A DNA stretch of 64,000 bases. Source: JAOUEA01 sp963825635. Its GTDB lineage: Bacteria > Actinomycetota > UBA4738 > HRBIN12. The position numbers were made by a program, and so were the translations under genes. Positions 18,039 through 25,558 of this stretch are shown piece by piece (positions within the stretch are counted from its first letter, which is position 1; every line of letters begins with the position of its first letter). The stretch spans positions 744,001 to 808,000 of the forward strand of contig CAWGTU010000003.1 of the NCBI GenBank assembly GCA_963825635.1. Reading direction: 5' to 3'. The notes under the pieces are model-generated. The model searched no databases. It was not told where the DNA came from and saw only the letters and a list, made by a program, of their open reading frames with translations.

Positions 18039-18398
18039 ATGAGCGTGACGCAGGAAGCGACGATCAGGGTCGAGCGGTCGGGCGATCGGGGCGCGTGGCG
18101 TCAGCTGGTCGACCCACCCGGCGCGATCCCGTCGGGCGGTCGCGAGGCCGACGTCTTCTCGACCGCCGGCGGCGCCGTCACGACCGGGTTCTGGGAACGC
18201 GAGCCCGACACCTGGTCGTTCGAGCGTCCTTACGACGAGGTCGCGTTGATCCTCGAGGGCGACGCCGACATCGTGACCGACGATGGGCGCACCCTCACGA
18301 TCGGCCCCGGCGATGTGCTGGTCACCCCGAAGGGATCGGCCGGCACGTGGGTGATCCGCGAGCGCATCGTGAAGTTCTGGGTGATCTACGACGGATAA
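18039..18398 (+). CDS. Cupin-domain protein (EutQ/cupin_3-like)
   Basis: A 119-residue single-domain protein. The second half is a typical small cupin: the first motif is PYDEVALILEGDADIVTDDGRTLTIGPGDVLVTPKGSAGTW in pieces, with Glu, Asp and Pro-Gly-Asp turns where cupin_3 proteins have them, though the usual His ligands are largely absent. Such proteins often resemble (S)-ureidoglycine aminohydrolase or EutQ; no specific activity can be assigned. I chose the ATG at 18039 because GAGAGGTGG precedes it. TAGCCT at 17991-17996 fits a -10 whose transcript would begin near the in-frame GTG at 18003, the alternative start. Confidence 0.72.
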   Translation: MSVTQEATIRVERSGDRGAWRQLVDPPGAIPSGGREADVFSTAGGAVTTGFWEREPDTWSFERPYDEVALILEGDADIVTDDGRTLTIGPGDVLVTPKGSAGTWVIRERIVKFWVIYDG

Positions 18399-18519
18399 CC
18401 CCTACGGTTCGCTCGATCCGGAGCGCGGCACCGACGGCGCCGTCGCCGACCCCAACATCGCGGGAGCGGCGCCGCTCCCTCCTCCCCTGTACCCGGAGGT
18501 CGGCACGCTGAGGACGCTC

Positions 18520-18903
18520 ATGCGAGGAGGACGGAAGCGGTGTCCGCGATGCGGCGACCGCGACACGTTCGCGTCGTGGTTCGTGATGCGCACCGCGTGC
18601 CCTCGGTGCGAGTGGCGGTTCGAGAAGGAACAGGGTGGCTACCTCGGAGCGATGGTGCTGAACTACGTCGTGGGCATCGGTCTGTGGATCGTGGTGCTCG
18701 TGGTCGGCCTCGTGCTCACGGTGCCCGACGTGCCGGTGCTCCCACTCACGATCGTCAGCGTGCTCGTGCTCGCGCTCGTGCCCCTGGCGTTCTACCCGCG
18801 CTCCAAGACGATCTGGGCGGCCGTTGAGTATCTGGTGCTGCGGGCGGACCCCGACTACCACGCCCCCCGGCATCGCGACCCGCGAGCGAGAGGTCTGGAG
18901 TGA
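18520..18903 (+). CDS. DUF983-family membrane protein with zinc-ribbon
   Basis: A 127-residue protein with two CxxC pairs at the N-terminus (CPRCGD and CPRCEW, a likely zinc ribbon), the DUF983 motif FEKEQGGYLGAM, and two membrane spans (about 45-67 and 72-92) followed by YPRSKTIWAAVEYL. DUF983 proteins have no settled function. The ATG at 18520 has GAGGA at 18510-18514. The same frame is open back to a TGA inside the cupin gene and reads like coding sequence (for example AGAAPLPPPLYPEVGTLRTL), but offers no ATG, GTG or TTG, so an unusual start cannot be excluded. It precedes the DUF4126 gene by 22 bases. Confidence 0.78.
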   Translation: MRGGRKRCPRCGDRDTFASWFVMRTACPRCEWRFEKEQGGYLGAMVLNYVVGIGLWIVVLVVGLVLTVPDVPVLPLTIVSVLVLALVPLAFYPRSKTIWAAVEYLVLRADPDYHAPRHRDPRARGLE

Positions 18904-18925
18904 TCGAACGGACCAGGCACCGAGC

Positions 18926-19561
18926 ATGACCGACGCCGTCATCGGGACGATGACCGCTCTCGGTCTCTCCACGGCGACCGGGCTCAACGCCTATCTGCCG
19001 TTGCTGATCCTCGGTGGCCTCGCTCGCTGGACCGACCTGATCTCGCTCGAAGCTCCCTACGACACGCTCTCGGACCCGGCGGTGATGATCGCGATCGCCG
19101 TGATCGCCGCGATCGACTTCATCGGCGACAAGGTGCCCGCGATCGATTCGGTCCTGCACGCGATCGGCGTGGTGGTGGCACCGGTCGCGGGAGCCTTGGT
19201 CGCGCTCGCCGCGACCGGCGATGACGCCGTCGATCCCGCGTTCGCGGTCGTGCTGGGTGTCGCCGCGGCGGGCGCGACCCACGGTGCCCGCTCGATGGTG
19301 CGTCCTGCCTCGACGGCGTTCACGGGCGGCGCCGGGAATCCGGTGCTCTCGCTCGGTGAGGACACGGTCTCGACCCTGCTGTCGTTCAGCGCGGTGATCG
19401 TGCCGGTGGTGGGGTTCCTGATGGTGCTGTTCCTCTTCGGCATGCTGGCCTGGGGCGTGCGGCGAGCGTGGCGACGACGACGATGGCGGGACGACGCGAC
19501 GAACCCGGCGAGCGCCGCCGTGGTCCCGCCCGAGCGACCCGACGGTCACCGCTCGGTGTAG
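18926..19561 (+). CDS. DUF4126-family membrane protein
   Basis: A 211-residue protein with about five hydrophobic spans and the DUF4126 hallmarks: ATGLNAYLPLLILGGLARW near the start, AAIDFIGDKVPAIDSVLHAIG in the middle, ATHGARSMVRPASTAFTGGAGNPVLSLGEDT, and an Arg-rich cytoplasmic tail. The function is unknown. The ATG at 18926 is 22 bases after the DUF983 stop, so the two probably share a transcript. It converges with the Tad locus 27 bases away. Confidence 0.82.
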   Translation: MTDAVIGTMTALGLSTATGLNAYLPLLILGGLARWTDLISLEAPYDTLSDPAVMIAIAVIAAIDFIGDKVPAIDSVLHAIGVVVAPVAGALVALAATGDDAVDPAFAVVLGVAAAGATHGARSMVRPASTAFTGGAGNPVLSLGEDTVSTLLSFSAVIVPVVGFLMVLFLFGMLAWGVRRAWRRRRWRDDATNPASAAVVPPERPDGHRSV

Positions 19562-19588
19562 CGGCGAGGGATCCTGAACCGGTAGAGG

Positions 19589-19969
19589 TCAGGCGACGGG
19601 CACGTCGACGACCGCGCGGGCGCGGGCTCGCGCGGTGAGGCCGTCGGCGGCCAGGAACATCGGACCGATCGCGACCTCGACCTCCACCTCCGCTGCGAGG
19701 GTGCCGGACGCACAGTGACACGAGACGAGCGAGGCGCCGTTGCGCGCGGCGTAGTCGTCGGCGAGCTCGAGGGGCGCGCGCCCACCGGGCAACGCGAGCT
19801 CCTGAGCAGCGGCGAGGGCCGCGGCATCAGCCGCGGCCCTCGCTCGCGCACGGGCCACCAACGCCTTCCCCACGTCGGCGACACCGAGCGATGCGACCAG
19901 GGCCACCGTCGCGAGGCCGGCCACCACGATCGAGACCGAACCGCGTTGGGCACGATCCCGAGCGATCAC
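19589..19969 (-). CDS. TadE-like pilus-locus protein (Rv3654c type)
   Basis: A 126-residue protein starting with a short basic segment (ARDRAQRGSVSIVVAGLATVALVASLGVADVG), a single membrane span and a periplasmic tail (DAAALAAAQELALP, CHCASGT). This matches the TadE-like helicase/secretion-neighbourhood protein that closes the actinobacterial Tad cluster. I chose the GTG at 19969: it overlaps the stop of the upstream TadE gene (GTGA) and has AGGAG before it. It is probably a minor pseudopilin or secreted component. Confidence 0.8.
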   Translation of the reverse strand: MIARDRAQRGSVSIVVAGLATVALVASLGVADVGKALVARARARAAADAAALAAAQELALPGGRAPLELADDYAARNGASLVSCHCASGTLAAEVEVEVAIGPMFLAADGLTARARARAVVDVPVA

Positions 19970-20370
19970 GTGAACTCCTGTCGGTCGGTCGCCTCGGCCT
20001 GCATCGAGACGCCCTGCGGGAACAGCCAAGCCACGAACGGCACGCGGACCGCGGCGACGTAGGTGAGGGTCACGGTCACGGGCTCGCCCCGAGCGCCGAC
20101 CCGAGTGATCACGAGCGAGAGGGCCCCCTCGTCGAGTGCGGGAGCGGCCCGCAGCACCGATGCCCTCACGGCGTCGTCGCCCGGATCGACGGCGGCGGTA
20201 CGCGCCCCGGAGCGCACCGCCGACTCGACGAGCAGCCGATCTCGCACGAGCAGGCCGACCTGGACGAGGGCGAGGGCGATCGCGAGCACGATCGGCAGCA
20301 CCAATGCGAACTCCACGGCGGCCGTGCCGCGCTCGCCTCGTGCGCGCGCGACCCTACGCGCCGTTGGCAT
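19966..20370 (-). CDS. TadE-family pseudopilin
   Basis: A 134-residue protein with a basic leader ending in RGERG, then the type IV pseudopilin-like segment TAAVEFALVLPIVLAIALALVQ, and a small periplasmic domain. The Glu in AAVEFALVLP is the conserved pilin Glu5 equivalent. TadE pseudopilins help assemble or anchor the Flp fibre. It overlaps the DUF4244 pilin by 17 bases upstream and the TadE-like gene by four bases downstream, within one minus-strand operon. Confidence 0.88.
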   Translation of the reverse strand: MPTARRVARARGERGTAAVEFALVLPIVLAIALALVQVGLLVRDRLLVESAVRSGARTAAVDPGDDAVRASVLRAAPALDEGALSLVITRVGARGEPVTVTLTYVAAVRVPFVAWLFPQGVSMQAEATDRQEFT

Positions 20371-20572
20371 CCCCGATCACCTGGTCGATGACCTGATCGA
20401 AGAACGCCGGCAACCGCCCCGACGACCGCGCCCACGCGATCAGGACGACGGCGACTGCTGCCGCCGCCAGGATCACCAACGCGTACTCCGCCGTCGTCTG
20501 TCCTTCCTCGCGGCGGAACCGGTGACGCATGAACCAGGCAGCGTCGAACCACAGGGTGTTCAGCACCTGCAT
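20354..20572 (-). CDS. DUF4244 / Flp-type pilin
   Basis: A 72-residue prepilin-like protein. Following a 22-residue leader is EEGQTTAEYALVILAAAAVA: a glycine cleavage site, the conserved Glu and a hydrophobic helix, as in Flp pilins and mycobacterial Rv3656c-type DUF4244 proteins. The short tail (SGRLPAFFDQVIDQVIGDANGA) is normal for the family. It lies 16 bases downstream of tadC and is the likely major structural subunit. No prepilin peptidase is seen in the window. Confidence 0.85.
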   Translation of the reverse strand: MQVLNTLWFDAAWFMRHRFRREEGQTTAEYALVILAAAAVAVVLIAWARSSGRLPAFFDQVIDQVIGDANGA

Positions 20573-20588
20573 CGTGCACCTCCTTGCA

Positions 20589-21230
20589 CTATCCGATGGA
20601 CCGCACGGTGGTGAGCAGCACGGGCACCACCGTGAGGAGGAGGAACGCGGGGAGGACGAGGAACACCAACGGGAAGAGCATCTTCACCGGTGCGGTGCGG
20701 GCTCGCTCCGTCGTGGCCGCCCGCCGCGCCTGTCGCACCGACGCCGCGAGCTCCGAGGTGGCCTGAGCCAACGATGCACCGAGCGACTCGGTGCGAGTGA
20801 GAGCGGCGACCGCCCGCCGCAGGTCCGGGAGATCGAGACGCTCAGCAAGCCCTTCGAGCTCGTCACGCCACCGAGCACCGAGATCGACCGCACGAACGGT
20901 CGCACGCACCTCGTCGGCGAGGGGTCCGACCAATCCGTCGGCCGCGCGCCGGAGGGCCAGTGGCGCGGCGAGTCCTGCCGACGACCCCGCCGCGAGCAGG
21001 TCGAGGAGCTGGGGGATCTCCGCGTCGACCGCAGCCCGTCGTCGCTTCCCGACCCGCGAGCCGAGGAACTGACCTCGCCGACGGCGGGTCGGCGCAGGCT
21101 CGTGCGCGACCGTCGTCGACGGTCGCCATCCGGGCCCGAGGGACGGACGCCCGCGGATCACCTGGTTCACGCCGACGGCCGAACATGCGACCGCCGTCAC
21201 GAGCAGGCCCGAGGCGAGCGCGGCGTTCAT
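20589..21230 (-). CDS. tadC: Tad secretion inner-membrane protein TadC
   Basis: A 213-residue type II secretion F-domain protein, the second platform subunit. After an N-terminal span come the cytoplasmic F-domain (AEIPQLLDLLAAGSSAGLAAPLALR, LGASLAQATSELAASVRQARRAATTERA) and a final hydrophobic pair (KMLFPLVFLVLPAFLLLTVVPVLL), typical of TadC. The ATG at 21230 overlaps the tadB stop by four bases (ATGA); codons upstream belong to tadB. It anchors the TadA ATPase to the membrane. Confidence 0.88.
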   Translation of the reverse strand: MNAALASGLLVTAVACSAVGVNQVIRGRPSLGPGWRPSTTVAHEPAPTRRRRGQFLGSRVGKRRRAAVDAEIPQLLDLLAAGSSAGLAAPLALRRAADGLVGPLADEVRATVRAVDLGARWRDELEGLAERLDLPDLRRAVAALTRTESLGASLAQATSELAASVRQARRAATTERARTAPVKMLFPLVFLVLPAFLLLTVVPVLLTTVRSIG

Positions 21231-22042
21231 CGGACCTCCAACAGATGCCGGATCCAGAGGAACGCCAGTCCCTCGAGCACGAGACCGAGCGTGATCGCCG
21301 CGATGCCGGCAGGTGAGCGGAGAGCGTCTTCGATCTCCGTGCGGGACGTGAGCCACAGGAACGTGAAGAACCCGAAGGGGAGGACTCCCAAGATCGTGCC
21401 TGAGAGCCGGGCCTGTGCGGTGAGCGCCCGGACCTCTCGCACCGCGGCGCGACGCTCGGTGAGCGTGCCCTTCACCTCGTCGAGGACGGCGGGGAGGTCA
21501 CCCCCGCTGCGGCGGTGGAGGGTGAGCACACCGGCGAGGAGACGGGCGTCGTCGGTATCGATGTCGCGGGTCCAGGCGGCGACCGCCTCGTCGAGCGGCA
21601 CGCCGAGGTCGAACGATCGCTCGAGCCGACGCAGCGAGTCTCGCAACGGCGGACGCGCCTCGGACGCGACGAACGAGAGCGCCTGCGGCACCGAACGGCC
21701 CGCCCGGATCGCGGCGGCGATCGACGCAACCGCGTCGACCAGTTGTTCGTCGCGCTCGGCATCGGCGGCCCGGACGCGTCGCCGTTCACGCAGACGCCAC
21801 AGGACGAGGCCCGCAACCCCTCCGCAGATCGCCGACGCGAGCCCTGCGACGATGAAGCCGACCGCAACGCCGGCGGCCGACCAGCTGGCCCACGTCGCCC
21901 AGCCTGATCCGATGCCTACCCCTCCGCCCGGTGCGATCCACGCGCGGTCGTCGAGCCCGAGACGACCCCGGCGGGTCGATCGCGAGCCGCGCTCGGCGAG
22001 CCACGCCGCGAGCCCCAGGAGCGTGAGAGCCAGCGCGCTCAC
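21227..22042 (-). CDS. tadB: Tad secretion inner-membrane protein TadB
   Basis: A 271-residue F-domain protein with membrane spans near residues 1-15, 50-80 and the last 60 residues. The F domain carries LVDAVASIAAAIRAGRSVPQAL, LGVPLDEAVAAWTRD and LLAGVLTLHRRSGGDLPAVLDEVKGTLTERR, the usual TadB pattern. It overlaps tadA by four bases upstream and tadC by four downstream. With TadC it forms the inner-membrane platform. Confidence 0.88.
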   Translation of the reverse strand: MSALALTLLGLAAWLAERGSRSTRRGRLGLDDRAWIAPGGGVGIGSGWATWASWSAAGVAVGFIVAGLASAICGGVAGLVLWRLRERRRVRAADAERDEQLVDAVASIAAAIRAGRSVPQALSFVASEARPPLRDSLRRLERSFDLGVPLDEAVAAWTRDIDTDDARLLAGVLTLHRRSGGDLPAVLDEVKGTLTERRAAVREVRALTAQARLSGTILGVLPFGFFTFLWLTSRTEIEDALRSPAGIAAITLGLVLEGLAFLWIRHLLEVR

Positions 22043-23355
22043 CGGTCGTCCTCAGGCGCGAACATCCACTCGTCGACGCTCTCGCCGCGGTCCGCGAGCG
22101 TCGTGGCGATCGAGGGCACGGTGCCGGTCGCCTCGAAGTGGCCGTCGGCCACATCGCGCGGCCGATACCGGAAGACCGGAGTCACCACCGGCTCACCGCG
22201 ACGGGTCCCCTCGACGACGGCGATCTCCCACACCACACGCCTGCCCCCACGGAGGCGGGCGAGATGCACCACCACGTCGATCGCCGCGGCCACCTGGTTC
22301 CGCACGTGGGCCGCGGGGAGGTCGACGTCGGACATCATCGCCATCGTCTCGAGGCGCCACAGCAGGTGTCGGCAGGAATTCGCGTGCGCGGTGGAGAGCG
22401 AGCCCTCGTGGCCCGTGTTCATCGCCTGCAGCATGTCGAGCGCCTCGCCGCCCCGGACCTCGCCGACGATGATGCGGTCCGGTCGCATCCTGAGGGCGTT
22501 GCGCACGAGATCACGGACCGTCACCTGCCCCTTCCCCTCCACGTTGGCCGGCCGGGCCTCGAGGGCGACGACATGCGGCTTCGCGAGCCGGAGCTCGGCG
22601 GCGTCCTCGATCGTGATCAGGCGCTCGCCGTCGGGGATGAATCCGCTCAGCACGCCGAGCAGGGTGGTCTTGCCGCTGCCGGCCCCGCCGCTCACGATCA
22701 CGTTCGCGCGACCACGCACGCACGCCGCGAGGAACGCCAGCATGCGGGGGCCCATCGTGCCGCCCCCGACCAGGTCGGTCGCCGTGAGCGGCACACGGGA
22801 GAACGTGCGGATCGTGACCGCAGGACCGCGGAGCGAGAGGGGCGGCACGATCGCGTGAACCCTCGAGCCATCCGGAAGTCGCGCATCCGCCCAAGGCGAT
22901 GATTCGTCGACCCGCAGGCCCAGGGGCCCCACGATGCGTTCGATCAGGTGCAGGACGGCCTCCTCCCCCTCGAATAGACCGTCCGGCGCCCTCTCGATGC
23001 GCCCCCCTCGCTCCACGTACACGTCGTCGGGCCCGTTGACCATGACTTCGGTCACCTCGGGGTCCTGCAGCAGGAACTCGATGGGACCGAACCCGACGAC
23101 CTCGTCTGACACCTCGTTGACCATGCGGGTGAGCTCCCGCTGGGGCAGGATCGCCCCGCTCTCCCGAAGCAGATCCAGCGCCTCGTCACGAACATGCACC
23201 CGGCGCTCTGTGCGCGGCGCCGTGTCCAAGCCGCGCGAGTCGACCCGCCTTCGGAGGTCCTCGCGCAACTGCCGGCGCATCGTCGCCAGAGGATCCGCGC
23301 TCACGAGCGAGCTCCCGCCTCGACCCTCACGCTGCTCCTTTCGCATGCCGAACAC
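22039..23355 (-). CDS. tadA: Tad secretion ATPase TadA/CpaF
   Basis: A 438-residue hexameric secretion ATPase. It has the N-terminal CpaF region (VGFGPIEFLLQDPEVTEVMVNGPDDVYVE in parts), Walker A GGAGSGKTT at 223-231, the Asp box ITIEDAAEL, Walker B MRPDRIIVGEVRGGEA, and the His box MNTGHEGSLSTAHANS. The length is normal. The start is the ATG at 23355; a second ATG three codons in is possible. A 220-base gap separates it from the ssd/cpaE-like gene, unlike the overlapping genes downstream, so it may have its own promoter there. Confidence 0.93.
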   Translation of the reverse strand: MFGMRKEQREGRGGSSLVSADPLATMRRQLREDLRRRVDSRGLDTAPRTERRVHVRDEALDLLRESGAILPQRELTRMVNEVSDEVVGFGPIEFLLQDPEVTEVMVNGPDDVYVERGGRIERAPDGLFEGEEAVLHLIERIVGPLGLRVDESSPWADARLPDGSRVHAIVPPLSLRGPAVTIRTFSRVPLTATDLVGGGTMGPRMLAFLAACVRGRANVIVSGGAGSGKTTLLGVLSGFIPDGERLITIEDAAELRLAKPHVVALEARPANVEGKGQVTVRDLVRNALRMRPDRIIVGEVRGGEALDMLQAMNTGHEGSLSTAHANSCRHLLWRLETMAMMSDVDLPAAHVRNQVAAAIDVVVHLARLRGGRRVVWEIAVVEGTRRGEPVVTPVFRYRPRDVADGHFEATGTVPSIATTLADRGESVDEWMFAPEDDR

Positions 23356-23575
23356 ACCGCCGAGCCATGAGGGAGAGGAGCTTCCGACTGGGAAGAGACA
23401 CGCACGCCGGAGGAGATCTGGGAAACCCTAACGCGCTCCAGCGCTGGAGGTGAATCCCCAACTTGGCGGATTCGCGATCCCTGCCGGGGGACGGAACGGC
23501 GCAGACCCAGGGGATGTGGAACACGCGAAGGATCGCTTCGTTGCCGGTGAGCCGCTGGGAGGGCCCATCGAGCCT
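23356..23575 (-). other. Gap between ssd/cpaE and tadA with a 14-bp palindrome
   Basis: This is the only sizeable gap inside the Tad locus. I see no credible gene in it. At 23436-23449 is CTCCAGCGCTGGAG, a perfect 14-base palindrome about 80 bases before the tadA start, which could be an operator or a small hairpin. Confidence 0.4.
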
Positions 23576-24658
23576 TCATCCTGCCTCCCCGGTCTCGAGG
23601 AGGCGCTCGGCGAGGATAGAGAACGCACGTCCCACCCGACCTTTCGGAGGTACGAGGCGACCGCGGTCCTGGGCTCGCGGCACCGCCCGGTCGGCGGGCA
23701 CCACGGCCATCGGGGCGGAACCGAACACCCGCTCGACATCTCCGGGTGTGATCTCGCTGCGCCCTGCGCGGTTCACGATGAAGCCGATCCGGGCCCCGAT
23801 CCCGAGCGGAGCAACGACCTCCAGCGCGCGGGTCGCCGCTCGGAACGACAGCACGTCGAGCGAGAGCACCTCGAGCACATGGTCGGCAGCCTCGATCGAC
23901 GCCAGGGAGAGGTCACCGATCTCCCGAGGGAGCGAGATCACGACGACGTCGCACGAGCCGCCCGCGATCCGCACGATCGCTGCGAGGTCGGCCCGCGTCA
24001 CCAGCGATGCCCGCTCGGCGACCGGCGGTGCGAGCACCCGGAATCCCGTCGGATGCGTCCAGAGGGCATCGTCGAGGTGCGCCGTGGTCAGCTCGTGTGC
24101 GATCGGGATCAGGTCGGCGATCGTGTGCATGTCGTCGACGGGGATGCCCGTCGCCGCGGCGACATCGCCGTAGGTCGGGTCGGCATCGAGGAGCACGCAG
24201 TCGACCTCACGCTTGGCGAGCGCTTGAGCGAGGTGGGTGGCGACGAATGTCGTCCCGACCCCGCCCCTGGCGCCGTGCACCGCCACGATCGTGGCTCGCT
24301 TCTCGTCGGCGTGCATCGTCGGAACCGCGGCGGCGGCCGCGCCCGCGAGCTCGTCGCGCTCACCGGGCCAGAGGTAGAAGCCGCTCGCCCCGGCTCGGAT
24401 CGCGGCTCGAAGCGATGCGATCGACTCCCGCGTGTCGAGCGCGAGCACGGTCGGCCCGCGCGCGTCCATCGGGCGCACGAGCGTGGGATGTGCCACGATC
24501 GCGTCGGGCTCGAGTTGACGGACCGCCTCGATCAACTGGCGGTCGTCGGCGGCGGTGCCCACGACGCGGGCGCTGCCCGTGCGGTCGAGGAAGTGCATGA
24601 CCTCCTCGGCCACGTCGTCGGCCTCGAGGGCGAGCACCACCCGTGCGACCTGCTGCAT
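23576..24658 (-). CDS. CpaE/TadZ-like (Ssd) MinD-superfamily ATPase of the Tad locus
   Basis: A 360-residue protein with an N-terminal receiver-like domain (about 1-115, LALEADDVAEEVMHFLDRTG, ending GASGFYLWP) and a C-terminal ParA/MinD ATPase domain: deviant Walker A VHGARGGVGTTFVATHLAQAL near 125-145, LLDADPTYGDVAAATG, and VVVISLPREIGDLSLASIEAAD. This is the layout of CpaE/TadZ and of mycobacterial Ssd (Rv3660c), the first gene of the same cluster. The Lys of the Walker P-loop is replaced by Thr in GGVGTT, while the early Lys typical of MinD is an Arg (GARGGVG), so ATP hydrolysis may be weak. The ATG at 24658 has a GGGGGGA stretch upstream. It probably positions the pilus machine. Confidence 0.85.
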   Translation of the reverse strand: MQQVARVVLALEADDVAEEVMHFLDRTGSARVVGTAADDRQLIEAVRQLEPDAIVAHPTLVRPMDARGPTVLALDTRESIASLRAAIRAGASGFYLWPGERDELAGAAAAAVPTMHADEKRATIVAVHGARGGVGTTFVATHLAQALAKREVDCVLLDADPTYGDVAAATGIPVDDMHTIADLIPIAHELTTAHLDDALWTHPTGFRVLAPPVAERASLVTRADLAAIVRIAGGSCDVVVISLPREIGDLSLASIEAADHVLEVLSLDVLSFRAATRALEVVAPLGIGARIGFIVNRAGRSEITPGDVERVFGSAPMAVVPADRAVPRAQDRGRLVPPKGRVGRAFSILAERLLETGEAG

Positions 24659-24991
24659 GAGGATCCCCCCTCTTCGGATCCGGGCGCCGCGGCGCGACAT
24701 CGTGCGGACGAACGAGGGGGTCGGCGGCCGTCTCGAGCCGACGTCACCGAAGGAGACGCGAAGGCTACCGCCCGGGACGGGGCGGGTCCATCCCCGAAGC
24801 GGCGGATCCTCCAGTTCGGGCGGGGGATGCAACACGCCGTGCCTAGAGGATGCAGCCGTGACGGGCGTCACGCTGCATCGGCGACGGGCCAGGGGGGAAC
24901 GCATATGACTGCCTGCTTGCCAGGCAGGGGTGAGGGCGGTCAGAGTGGTCCTTGCCCCCGCGTGAGTGCCCGCCCGAGCGAGGAGGTCACG
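24659..24991. other. 333-bp divergent control region with hairpins
   Basis: This gap separates the minus-strand Tad locus from the plus-strand cyclase operon. I see no gene. It holds a bulged 13-base-pair inverted repeat (24849-24879) with a CRP-like core, a smaller hairpin CTGCCTG-CTTGC-CAGGCAG (24909-24927), and the AGGAGG Shine-Dalgarno of the next gene at 24981-24986. Confidence 0.5.
24858..24871. promoter_or_regulatory. CRP/FNR-like palindrome (GTGA-N6-TCAC)
   Basis: GTGACGGGCGTCAC fits the GTGA-N6-TCAC core bound by cAMP receptor proteins. It is embedded in a longer imperfect inverted repeat (GATGCAGCCGTGAC / GTCACGCTGCATC, 24849-24879). It lies 121 bases before an operon whose second gene has a class III nucleotide cyclase domain. 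Binding by a CRP is inferred. Confidence 0.4.
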
Positions 24992-25558
24992 GTGCCTGGC
25001 AAGTACGAAGGGATCCATGGATTCGTGTTCCTGCACGAGGGTGACCCGAGACCTCCCTCGGAGGTGATCGACGATCTCCTTCAGTACCTCGACCCCGATC
25101 GCGGGCCGGTGTTCTTCGCCTCGACGTTCGAGGGGGACTTCGCCGGCTTCGCCCACTTCGCGGCCGACGACCTCGAGGCACTCGTGGACTTCACCGGGTC
25201 CGCGCTCTTCGACGCAGGGATCCGTTCGGACTATGCGACCGAGGGGTCCGTGTACCGAAGCGGGATCGGGCCGAAAGGCCCGAAGCGCAAGAGCCCGCGC
25301 TTCTGCGCGATCTGCCGGGTGCGCACGAACGACAGACCGAAGAGCGTCCTCGCCGCGATCGCCGAGGCATTCGGCGACGAGGAGCCCTTCATGGGCGGCT
25401 CGCGGGTCATCGCCCGCTTCCCCTTGCTGGTCGAGCTGGGCTCCGACGACGAGTCGGAGCTCGCCGCGGCGATCGAGCGGCTCGGGAACGTCTCGGGGGT
25501 CCACGCCATGAAGGTGGGCACGACCGATACCGGGAAGGCAGACGCCCGAGCGAAGTGA
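24992..25558 (+). CDS. Unknown protein with two ferredoxin-like halves, upstream of the cyclase gene
   Basis: A 188-residue soluble protein I do not recognise. It seems to have two alpha/beta halves of similar rhythm: residues about 7-75 (GFVFLHEGD, VFFASTFEGDFAGFAHF, DDLEALVDFTGSALFDAG) and about 105-180 (RFCAICRVRTNDRPKSVLAAI, SRVIARFPLLVELGSDDESELAAAIERLGNV). This resembles the small effector-binding fold of Lrp-type proteins, but without a DNA-binding part. I chose the GTG at 24992 because AGGAGG sits at 24981-24986. The stop overlaps the cyclase GTG (GTGA), so the two proteins are translationally coupled and may work together. Confidence 0.72.
   Translation: MPGKYEGIHGFVFLHEGDPRPPSEVIDDLLQYLDPDRGPVFFASTFEGDFAGFAHFAADDLEALVDFTGSALFDAGIRSDYATEGSVYRSGIGPKGPKRKSPRFCAICRVRTNDRPKSVLAAIAEAFGDEEPFMGGSRVIARFPLLVELGSDDESELAAAIERLGNVSGVHAMKVGTTDTGKADARAK

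Noticed and set aside
24905..24991. Longer N-terminus of the unknown protein from an ATG at 24905
   Set aside because: It overlaps a hairpin, looks non-coding, and the GTG at 24992 has a strong AGGAGG site.
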